Below, piece by piece: positions 1 through 5,319 of a stretch of DNA of 9,118 bases (positions are counted from its first letter, which is position 1; the number at the start of each line of letters is the position of its first letter). The notes beneath the pieces were generated by a model. That model did no database searches. It saw only the letters and a list, made by a program, of their open reading frames with translations, and was not told the DNA's origin. Source of the stretch: Anaerolineales bacterium UBA1136 (lineage in GTDB: Bacteria > Chloroflexota > Anaerolineae > Anaerolineales > UBA11657); assembly GCA_002311455.1 (NCBI GenBank), contig DCAJ01000123.1, positions 35,196 through 44,313 on the forward strand. The letters are read 5' to 3'. A program made the translations under genes and the position numbers.

Positions 1-39
1 GCTTGGGAAGCTGACGTTCTACCACTGAACTACACCCGC
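1..39 (-). tRNA. tRNA-Gly (anticodon CCC), 5' part only
   Basis: The minus strand starting at 39 reads GCGGGTG (acceptor 5' strand), then a D-arm with TTCAGTGGTAGAA, then an anticodon stem TCAGC followed by loop TTCCCAA and the first bases of the closing strand. The loop places CCC at the anticodon positions, so this tRNA reads GGG glycine codons. The layout matches the glycine isoacceptor with the AGCTTCCCAAGCT anticodon arm known from enterobacteria. The rest of the anticodon stem, the T-arm and the acceptor 3' strand lie outside the window. It is on the same strand as the membrane-protein gene that ends 23 bp upstream, but appears to have its own promoter. Confidence 0.93.
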
Positions 40-48
40 AACATTTAG

Positions 49-76
49 ATTATAAATCGCACCTATTCTCTCTCAA
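49..76 (-). promoter_or_regulatory. Candidate sigma-70 promoter for tRNA-Gly
   Basis: On the minus strand there is TTGAGA (76-71), a 16-base spacer, and a perfect TATAAT (54-49). Transcription would begin around 42, only a few bases before the mature tRNA 5' end at 39, which is typical spacing for a stable-RNA promoter. The -35 element lies within the last codons region and stop-proximal sequence of the preceding membrane-protein gene (which ends at 63). Seen directly; promoter activity is inferred. Confidence 0.5.
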
Positions 77-698
77 GAAACCACACCCATCCATCAGATA
101 TACCAGATGCAAACACAAACAGACATCCTAGCAACGTAACATACCAACCCAAACCAATTTCTGGAACCACACCATAAAAAGTTCCCATTGCTGGGCGGAT
201 CAGTAACAATGCTCGCAATGCTCCATACCCGACTAAAGCAGCTACAATCCCCTGTGTTAGCATCATCCAACGCCAACTCCTCCAATACCACAACGAGACT
301 GTCATTATCAGGGTAACCACTACTAATACAATCTGTAACTGTACCATCAAGTCAGTACGAAAGTACAGAATGTCCGGGTAACTCGGCATCATAATCATTG
401 TCCCCAGTCCTGCAATAACCAACAACCATCTCCATACACCACCATCAAATGTTATTTCAAAAGTTAACAGAACAGCAAGAGATACTAAAGCCAGAAAATG
501 CAATCGGCCTATCGCAATACTACCGTCTTGCACTTGAGGAAGCAGCATCACCCAGTCAGCCAAATCATATGCACCCATACTTAATGCAGCAGCATGATGA
601 GGAACCCAAGGCAAAAAATAACCCAACCATATCAACGTTAGACCTACTAATTTCAGGTTCCGCTGCGAAAAATAGTTTGATACGCTATGATGCATCAT
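63..698 (-). CDS. Multi-pass membrane protein of unknown function
   Basis: I do not recognise this 211-residue protein. By eye it has about six hydrophobic segments, near residues 17-34, 63-81, 88-106, 116-138, 145-166 and 180-201, rich in Trp and with short connecting loops. The longest non-membrane stretch is residues 35-62. There is no cleavable signal peptide pattern and no obvious catalytic or transport motif. The start is one of two adjacent ATG codons (698 or 695) and no convincing Shine-Dalgarno sequence precedes them. It follows the pan operon by 87 bp on the same strand, with a possible promoter in that gap, and is followed by the tRNA-Gly gene. It could be read through from the pan operon, but nothing links it functionally to pantothenate. 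Coding status is supported by length and coherent hydrophobicity only. Confidence 0.8.
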   Translation of the reverse strand: MMHHSVSNYFSQRNLKLVGLTLIWLGYFLPWVPHHAAALSMGAYDLADWVMLLPQVQDGSIAIGRLHFLALVSLAVLLTFEITFDGGVWRWLLVIAGLGTMIMMPSYPDILYFRTDLMVQLQIVLVVVTLIMTVSLWYWRSWRWMMLTQGIVAALVGYGALRALLLIRPAMGTFYGVVPEIGLGWYVTLLGCLFVFASGISDGWVWFLERE

Positions 699-706
699 TT
701 ACCGAT

Positions 707-735
707 ATTCTATCATCTACTTGATCCTATACCAA
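707..735 (-). promoter_or_regulatory. Possible promoter for the membrane-protein gene
   Basis: Minus strand TTGGTA (735-730), 17-base spacer, TAGAAT (712-707). The expected start of transcription would fall within a base or two of the ATG at 698, so this would give a leaderless or nearly leaderless mRNA, consistent with the absence of a Shine-Dalgarno sequence. Both hexamers deviate from consensus, so this is a weak call. Confidence 0.28.
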
Positions 736-785
736 TTTGACATCATATCAGATATAAACCGCAACTGACTACCACAATAGAGATA

Positions 786-1616
786 CTAATCCAATAGTGC
801 TTGCGGTCCTACTCCTGTAACCACCAGACCAGCCAGATTTATTGCCCTAGTAGCTGCTTCTTGTGGAAGAACTCCATGAGACAATCCTGCCAACGTAGCA
901 CCACAGAACGTATCTCCGGCTCCTGTCGGATCAAGCTCTGTCACCAATCTTGCCGGAATAGTGCCAGAAAACTCATCGGTCAAAACAATCGCACCACTTC
1001 GCCCTAAGGTTACAAAAATGAGTTTTCCCGGGTCCGCCACTACAGTAGCTACTGAACCAAATAATCCGGTAGCCTCATTCTCATTCATGAAAAATATTTC
1101 GGCTTCCTTCATCAATTTTAGAACAGCTTGAGGCTCATGCTGCACCACATACGAGTATGTGCCAGCCGAAATCAACTGAGCTCCACGTGAGCGACACTCC
1201 TCAAGAAAATGTAACTGACGCTCAGCACTGCTCAATGCTGCCAAATGTACCATCTTATATCCTGACAAATCTGATGGTAAATCTTCTGGATCAAATTTGA
1301 TCTCTGCCCCCCATTCTAATGAATTGAGTGTGGCCACATCATTGCCATGATGTGTGATTTCCATTCTTGGTAATTCATCTGGTAATACTTCTGGCCCAAA
1401 CCAATCCAAGCAATCATCTACTTGTTTCAACATAGATGGCATACGGATAGGGCGCGGTGCAAACAATTCTACTGATGCACCAACACTCTGAGCAGCTATG
1501 GCAGTATACATTCCTGCACCACCCACAGTATGAAAAGATTTGCTGCCCAGATGCAATTGGTCGAGAGATACCACTCCGACGACTAGTAGATCAAGAGTAA
1601 TAGTATTATGAATCAC
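786..1616 (-). CDS. PfkB-family (ribokinase-like) sugar/nucleoside kinase, last gene of pan operon
   Basis: Predicted ATP-dependent kinase of the PfkB/ribokinase superfamily; the substrate cannot be told from sequence. Visible motifs (numbered from the GTG start) are the N-terminal GGAG near 32-35 that forms part of the sugar site, an acidic NENEA segment near 178-182, VTLGRSGA near 202-209, and the family signature DPTGAGDTF near 229-237, whose Asp (about 235) is the expected catalytic base and whose glycines form the anion hole. I choose GTG at 1616 because it overlaps the coaX TGA stop as GTGA, giving a standard N-terminus ahead of LLVVG and 276 residues. An in-frame ATG at 1661 would add 15 residues and a 49-bp overlap, with no Shine-Dalgarno for either. 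It is slightly short for the family but all key motifs are present. Its position as fifth gene of a pantothenate/CoA operon is unexplained. Confidence 0.9.
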   Translation of the reverse strand: MIHNTITLDLLVVGVVSLDQLHLGSKSFHTVGGAGMYTAIAAQSVGASVELFAPRPIRMPSMLKQVDDCLDWFGPEVLPDELPRMEITHHGNDVATLNSLEWGAEIKFDPEDLPSDLSGYKMVHLAALSSAERQLHFLEECRSRGAQLISAGTYSYVVQHEPQAVLKLMKEAEIFFMNENEATGLFGSVATVVADPGKLIFVTLGRSGAIVLTDEFSGTIPARLVTELDPTGAGDTFCGATLAGLSHGVLPQEAATRAINLAGLVVTGVGPQALLD

Positions 1617-2389
1617 TTGTTCAATGACCACACTATCTGAAGGCCTTCTAATGTCAGCCATGGAGCCACAACATCTATGATATCGGATTCTCTGGATATA
1701 GTTTCAGCTAATCCTCCAGTACCAATAACCTTCATATCTGAACCTAACTCTAACCGAAAGCGCTCCACCATATACTGGACCAGACCCACATATCCAAATA
1801 GCAGACCAGATTGTATAGCATGCCGTGTATTGCGCCCAATTACATTCGGCGGACGAACAATATCAACTCGAGGCAATTTGGCTGCTCGATGGAACAAGGC
1901 ATCAGCAGCTATTTCTATCCCCGGAGCTATTGCACCACCCAAATATTCACCAGAGTCAGAAATAGCGTCGAAAGTAGTAGCTGTTCCAAAGTCAACAATA
2001 CATGCTGGATAGCCATACAATGCTCGTACAGCAGCTGCATCAACAACTCTATCAGCACCAACCTGACGTGGATCGTCGCAACGAATTGACACTCCAGTTT
2101 TTACACCTGCGTCCACCACTATCGCATCTAACTCCAAGTATTTGCTAAAGGACTCCAATAATCCACTGGTTAATGTGGGCACAACTGAAGCTACAATTGC
2201 TCCCCGAATATCTTCCTTTTTCAAACCTGAATGACGGAGAAGCCCTAGCATCTGGAGACCAAATTCATCACTAGTTCTTTCGATCACGGTAGCTATTCGC
2301 CATCGTGGGCCAAGCTTTTTACCATCGAACACCCCTAATGTAATATGTGTATTGCCGATATCAACTGCTAGTAACATATCCCCATCCAT
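1613..2389 (-). CDS. coaX: Type III pantothenate kinase
   Basis: Phosphorylates pantothenate to 4'-phosphopantothenate, the first committed step of coenzyme A synthesis, in the cytoplasm. This is the ASKHA-fold type III enzyme, generally insensitive to CoA feedback and often needing a monovalent cation (family knowledge). Motifs seen in 258 residues: DIGNT at 10-14 (phosphate 1), ASVVP at 67-71, GADR at 111-114 with the expected catalytic Asp113, DFGTATTFD at 133-141 (phosphate 2) and GGAIAPG at 151-157. The length is normal. The ATG at 2389 is one base after the panC stop and is preceded by GAGG nine bases upstream; a second in-frame ATG at 2377 is less well placed. The C-terminus shows the usual LTLEGL ending. 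The stop codon overlaps the GTG of the downstream PfkB kinase. Confidence 0.97.
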   Translation of the reverse strand: MDGDMLLAVDIGNTHITLGVFDGKKLGPRWRIATVIERTSDEFGLQMLGLLRHSGLKKEDIRGAIVASVVPTLTSGLLESFSKYLELDAIVVDAGVKTGVSIRCDDPRQVGADRVVDAAAVRALYGYPACIVDFGTATTFDAISDSGEYLGGAIAPGIEIAADALFHRAAKLPRVDIVRPPNVIGRNTRHAIQSGLLFGYVGLVQYMVERFRLELGSDMKVIGTGGLAETISRESDIIDVVAPWLTLEGLQIVWSLNK

Positions 2390-2390
2390 A

Positions 2391-3230
2391 TTATGAATCC
2401 TCCAGCACTATATTATCAATAAGAACAACTGATCCTATTTTGACAGCAATACTACACAAAGCTGTGTCCGACACATGCTGCAATTCTTGTAGAGTGTCAA
2501 TACCTGCTACCGACACATATAATGGCTGTGCCAACGGCTCAGAGCATAGAACATCTGCAATTATTGTCCGTAATCTACCCGCATCACTCTCACCATTAGA
2601 AAAAGCATCTTGAGATTCACATAGAGATCTATATAAGACTACAGCAGCGTTCCTTTCAACTGAATTTAAGTGAATGTTGCGTGAGGACAATGCCACACCA
2701 TCTGAATCGCGTACTGTTGGACATATTATCACATCCATTGTAAACCCAAGATCGACAACTAAACGCTTGATTATGCATGATTGCTGCGCATCTTTCTGAC
2801 CTAAATATAAGCGGTCTGGTATGAATACAATTAGCAGTTTTGTGACTATAGTAGCTACTCCACGCATATGGCCAGGTCTCCGAGCACCCTCCAAGTGACT
2901 ACTCAGTTTGTCAACAGTAACATATGTCTGGTATCCATCAGGATACACTTCTTTAGTATCAGGAATCCATACGAAGTCAACTTTTTCTGATTCTAGTATA
3001 CCTAAATCATGGTCATGATTCCAGGGATAAATATTCAAATCCTCTTCCGGACCAAATTGGATAGGATTTACAAAAATGCTAACTGCTACATAATCATTCT
3101 GCTTTCGTGCAGTCCTAACCAAAGACAAGTGTCCCTCATGCAGGGAACCCATAGTAGGGACTAGACCAAGTGAACCTGACACATTTCGTAAATTCCTTCT
3201 AAGTTCAGGGAGTGAGGTCAATATCTTCAT
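2391..3230 (-). CDS. panC: Pantothenate synthetase (pantoate-beta-alanine ligase)
   Basis: Joins pantoate and beta-alanine with ATP, through a pantoyl-adenylate, to form pantothenate. The 279 residues show the nucleotidyltransferase hallmarks in order: PTMGSLHEGH at 25-34 (HIGH-like ATP motif), FVNPIQF at 53-59, LEGARRPGHMRGV at 113-125, GQKDAQQ at 144-150 (KDxQQ) and VRDSDGVALSSRN at 173-185 (KMSKS-equivalent region). The length is typical. Small departures: YPW at 68-70 where YPR is common, and LGQKD where FGxKD is common; neither removes a residue I would call catalytic. The ATG overlaps the panE stop as ATGA and has no Shine-Dalgarno sequence, so translation is probably coupled to panE. 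It is followed one base later by coaX. Beta-alanine must come from elsewhere, since no panD is in the window. Confidence 0.98.
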   Translation of the reverse strand: MKILTSLPELRRNLRNVSGSLGLVPTMGSLHEGHLSLVRTARKQNDYVAVSIFVNPIQFGPEEDLNIYPWNHDHDLGILESEKVDFVWIPDTKEVYPDGYQTYVTVDKLSSHLEGARRPGHMRGVATIVTKLLIVFIPDRLYLGQKDAQQSCIIKRLVVDLGFTMDVIICPTVRDSDGVALSSRNIHLNSVERNAAVVLYRSLCESQDAFSNGESDAGRLRTIIADVLCSEPLAQPLYVSVAGIDTLQELQHVSDTALCSIAVKIGSVVLIDNIVLEDS

Positions 3231-4135
3231 AATGCAATACTGGATGCGGATCGGACCAACTTACACAATATGGTATTCACGGGAACAGGAACGCCCAAAC
3301 TTATACCAATCCTTGCGACTGCACAATTTATGAAGTCTATTTCCGTTGGTACGCCACGAAGCACATCTTGAAGCATAGAAGAACGATTTTCAGATGTTAA
3401 TGATGCCACCTCCCGCGCTCGCTCCGACACATCATATGGAATCTTAATCCCTTTCGCCAATGCTACTGCAGCAGTTTCAATAGCAGCTGCAGTCATCAAC
3501 TGTTCTGAGTCAGGATTAGCTAGTAGTTCTCCGTTTCTAACACGCAGAAGCGCTGTTACAGCATTAATGCCTGAGCTCACAGCAAGCTTACCCCAAACCA
3601 AACCCTGCAAATCATCAGTTATAACTATAGGAAAACCAGCCGTCTCAAATACTTTGACTAATTTTGACAAACGATCTCTCTTATATGTGGTTGTTCCCAG
3701 ATAGGTGTCCCCACCTCCTGCGTACCGTATATGTCCAGGACCAACAAGCTCTGCCCCCTGTGTGGTCACCCCAGCAACCAACCTTTCCACTCCTAAATAT
3801 CTAGATAGCCTCTCAAAGTTACCCAAACCATTCTGTAAAGTAATGACAAGACCATAATCGCCGATCATTTCTAGAGCAACAGACCCAGCCGAACTAGTTT
3901 GCCAACTTTTCACCAGTATCAGTATGTAGTCAACAGTTGGAATTTTTTCCGATTTAAGATGAGCCTGTACCCAAACCGTTTCTTCCTTACAGGTGTCTTC
4001 TACTAGAACACCTCTGTCATTAATTGATTCTATACCTTGTATCCACGAACCTACCATAAATACATCAGCGTGGGGACGAAGTCTAGCACCAAAAAGACAT
4101 GCTAAAGCTCCTGTTCCAATTATTGCTATGCGCAT
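3227..4135 (-). CDS. panE: Ketopantoate reductase (2-dehydropantoate 2-reductase)
   Basis: NADPH-dependent reduction of ketopantoate to pantoate. The 302-residue length is normal. Seen: an N-terminal Rossmann turn IIGTGALACLFG (5-16), QNGLGN at 101-106 with the conserved Asn, the catalytic region WGKLAVSSGINAVTAL (181-196) with the expected catalytic Lys183 and Asn191, and the C-terminal substrate motif SSMLQDV followed by TEIDFIN (252-270) with Ser253 and Glu265. The start ATG is preceded by GAGGTAAGG, a usable ribosome binding site. It lies 30 bp after panB, and its TGA overlaps the panC ATG. A family caveat is that ApbA/PanE-fold proteins can reduce other 2-oxo acids, but placement between panB and panC makes ketopantoate the clear substrate. 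Confidence 0.97.
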   Translation of the reverse strand: MRIAIIGTGALACLFGARLRPHADVFMVGSWIQGIESINDRGVLVEDTCKEETVWVQAHLKSEKIPTVDYILILVKSWQTSSAGSVALEMIGDYGLVITLQNGLGNFERLSRYLGVERLVAGVTTQGAELVGPGHIRYAGGGDTYLGTTTYKRDRLSKLVKVFETAGFPIVITDDLQGLVWGKLAVSSGINAVTALLRVRNGELLANPDSEQLMTAAAIETAAVALAKGIKIPYDVSERAREVASLTSENRSSMLQDVLRGVPTEIDFINCAVARIGISLGVPVPVNTILCKLVRSASSIAL

Positions 4136-4165
4136 CTACCTTACCTCAACAACCGAAACTTTTAA

Positions 4166-5044
4166 TCAGCTGCCATTCAAATCGTCCAAAAACAACTGCC
4201 ATTCATCTTCCGATATCAAGGATGAATGTTCCTGAGCCGGAAACTTCTCATCTCTAACATCACATATATATTGCTCAACCGCCTCTGTTATCACTGCGCG
4301 CAAGTTAGCATATTTCTTCACAAATTTTGGGGTGAAACTATCAAACAACCCTAGCAGATCATAGGTAACCAGCACCTGCCCATCACATCCTACTCCAGCC
4401 CCAATTCCTATTGTAGGAATACTTAATCTCTCGGTAATTAATCTTGCAACTCGTGTTGGCACTGATTCCAAAACAATGGCAAAGCATCCGGCTTCTTCTA
4501 ATGCTAGTGCATCTTCCAGCAATGACCGTGCCTTAGAAGCCGTATTACCTTGGATCCTATAACCTCCAATTTGATGTACCGATTGTGGCATAAGTCCAAT
4601 ATGTCCCATTACAGGAATGCCGGCTCGTACAATTGCTCTCACAGTAGATTCCATATGAAAACCACCTTCTAGTTTCACGCTATTCATCCCGGCTTCGGAA
4701 AGAAAACGACCCGCATTTCGCACAGCCTCATGCACATCCACCTGATATGAAAGAAAAGGCATATCACCAACAAGGAATGCACGTTGCGTACCTCGAGCTA
4801 CTGCCTTGCAATGATGCAGCATTTCGTCCATGTTTACTGAAAGAGTAGTTTCATGCCCTAGTACAACCATTCCAAGTGAATCTCCAACTAATATCAAGTC
4901 AACACCACCTGCATCCAAAGACTTGGCAAACGAATAGTCATATGCAGTCAGTGCTACAATTTGATGTCCTTGCGCTTTTTTGTTTTGCAAATCCTTAAGT
5001 GTTATTTTCTTTTTGGTTGTAGCTAAGTTACTGACTGCACTCAT
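4166..5044 (-). CDS. panB: 3-methyl-2-oxobutanoate hydroxymethyltransferase
   Basis: First dedicated pantothenate step: transfers a hydroxymethyl group from 5,10-methylene-THF to 2-oxoisovalerate to give ketopantoate. TIM-barrel, metal dependent. From the chosen start (292 residues) the metal and substrate residues are Asp55 in VGDSLGM, Asp94 in VGDMPF, Lys124 and Glu126 in VKLEGG, and Glu193 in VLESVP; the glycine-rich TIGIGAGVGCDGQVLV (211-226) is also typical. I choose ATG at 5044 because GGAGG lies seven bases upstream. The longer in-frame ATG at 5104 would start inside the leader just before the terminator hairpin and lacks a ribosome binding site. With the 5044 start the N-terminal tail and C-terminus make it slightly longer than the roughly 265 residues of the E. 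coli enzyme. It is the first gene of the operon, so its attenuator should control all five genes. Confidence 0.98.
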   Translation of the reverse strand: MSAVSNLATTKKKITLKDLQNKKAQGHQIVALTAYDYSFAKSLDAGGVDLILVGDSLGMVVLGHETTLSVNMDEMLHHCKAVARGTQRAFLVGDMPFLSYQVDVHEAVRNAGRFLSEAGMNSVKLEGGFHMESTVRAIVRAGIPVMGHIGLMPQSVHQIGGYRIQGNTASKARSLLEDALALEEAGCFAIVLESVPTRVARLITERLSIPTIGIGAGVGCDGQVLVTYDLLGLFDSFTPKFVKKYANLRAVITEAVEQYICDVRDEKFPAQEHSSLISEDEWQLFLDDLNGS

Positions 5045-5051
5045 CTGATAT

Positions 5052-5056
5052 CCTCC
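5052..5056 (-). promoter_or_regulatory. panB Shine-Dalgarno sequence, decides start
   Basis: GGAGG on the minus strand with a seven-base spacer to ATG at 5044. It sits just after the terminator U-tract, so panB can be translated only if RNA polymerase reads through. No equivalent sequence precedes the alternative ATG at 5104. Confidence 0.85.
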
Positions 5057-5068
5057 ATCCTTGATAAT

Positions 5069-5212
5069 AAACAAAAACCCCTCGCTATGCGAAGGGCTGG
5101 ACATTTAACCATCTGCCCACAACCAATATGGTTGTCTAACAGATTATTAGGATTGCCACTAACTTAAACAATTTTAGTGGCACATTTCTATTGTCATCCA
5201 GCCGTCTCGCTC
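5069..5212 (-). promoter_or_regulatory. Structured panB leader RNA: candidate riboswitch/attenuator
   Basis: The leader RNA can fold two exclusive ways. In one, GCGAG (5210-5206) and GGCTGGA (5203-5197) pair with TTCGC (5093-5089) and TCCAGCC (5101-5095), a 12-pair long-range helix with a small 2x1 internal loop. That helix captures the whole 5' arm of the terminator. In the other, the terminator forms. The long helix would enclose two hairpins: TGCCACTAA/TTAGTGGCA (5182-5174 with 5162-5154, nine perfect pairs) and ATCTG/CAGAT (5144-5140 with 5115-5111) topped, across a TTAG/GGG internal loop, by ACAACCA/TGGTTGT (5135-5129 with 5125-5119). This layout (switch helix, two-hairpin domain, terminator) is that of a transcriptional riboswitch. 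A 'pan' RNA motif with tandem hairpins and bulged A residues has been described upstream of pantothenate genes in Chloroflexota, Firmicutes and deltaproteobacteria; membership is possible but unverified. The ligand is unknown. Confidence 0.72.
5071..5096 (-). terminator. Intrinsic terminator (attenuator) in the panB leader
   Basis: On the minus strand CCCTTCGC (5096-5089), loop ATA, GCGAGGGG (5085-5078) forms an eight-pair, GC-rich hairpin with one G-U pair, immediately followed by TTTTTGTTT. The stem can be lengthened by a G-U and an A-U pair into the U-tract. It lies about 35 nt before the panB start and about 130 nt after the predicted transcription start, with no gene ending before it. 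It is therefore not an end-of-gene terminator but a premature one in the pan operon leader. Confidence 0.85.
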
Positions 5213-5236
5213 AAACATGATGCCAGCGGCAACTAC

Positions 5237-5266
5237 AGTATAATCGCTTGATTGGCTATTAGTCAA
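5237..5266 (-). promoter_or_regulatory. Sigma-70 promoter of the pan operon
   Basis: Minus strand TTGACT (5266-5261), 18-base spacer (17 if read as TTATAC), TATACT (5242-5237). Both hexamers are one mismatch or so from consensus. The expected start near 5230 gives a leader of about 185 nt before panB. The -35 overlaps the -35 region of the divergent aminopeptidase promoter. Confidence 0.68.
5248..5266. promoter_or_regulatory. Imperfect palindrome between divergent promoters, possible operator
   Basis: TTGATT (5248-5253) and AGTCAA (5261-5266) form an interrupted inverted repeat with one mismatch, centred at 5257 in the pan promoter spacer and covering its -35. It is placed where a bound regulator could affect both divergent promoters. 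The half-sites are short and partly forced by the TTGACT -35 itself, so this is only a candidate. Confidence 0.22.
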
Positions 5267-5286
5267 CAAATGTGTGAATGTATAAT
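5259..5286 (+). promoter_or_regulatory. Promoter of the aminopeptidase gene
   Basis: A perfect TATAAT at 5281-5286. The -35 is poor: TTAGTC at 5259-5264 with a 16-base spacer is the best match. The expected start near 5293 gives a short leader to ATG 5320 and excludes the in-frame ATG at 5278, which would lie upstream of the transcript start. It is back-to-back with the pan operon promoter. Confidence 0.5.
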
Positions 5287-5309
5287 GGAGCATTAGTTTG
5301 TCACGAAAT

Positions 5310-5314
5310 AGGAG
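5310..5314 (+). promoter_or_regulatory. Aminopeptidase Shine-Dalgarno sequence, decides start
   Basis: AGGAG with a five-base spacer to ATG at 5320. This selects the 370-residue form over one starting at 5278, which has no comparable site. Confidence 0.75.
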
Positions 5315-5319
5315 CTGAT

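Noticed and set aside
1..39. tRNA-Gly gene as an integration site for a mobile element.
   Set aside because: The 3' end of the tRNA, where attachment sites form, is outside the window, and no integrase or direct repeat is visible in it.
449..724. An open plus-strand frame of about 90 codons opposite the membrane-protein gene.
   Set aside because: It lies entirely antisense to a coherent membrane-protein frame except its end, shows no family resemblance or ribosome binding site, and is low-complexity in composition.
5045..5104. A 20-residue N-terminal extension of PanB starting at ATG 5104.
   Set aside because: It begins just before the terminator hairpin, has no Shine-Dalgarno sequence, and is not typical of PanB; GGAGG clearly serves ATG 5044.
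5174..5218. A short minus-strand ORF of 14 codons (MFERDGW...) in the panB leader that could be an attenuation leader peptide.
   Set aside because: It has no ribosome binding site and no run of Val, Leu, Ile or other regulatory codons, and the RNA pairing logic does not need it.
5045..5230. T-box, TPP or other well-known riboswitch as the panB leader.
   Set aside because: I see no T-box consensus sequence and no TPP-type core; the fold visible is two hairpins closed by a long-range helix.
5278..5319. A longer aminopeptidase start at ATG 5278.
   Set aside because: The codon overlaps the TATAAT -10 and lies upstream of the expected transcript start; AGGAG precedes ATG 5320.
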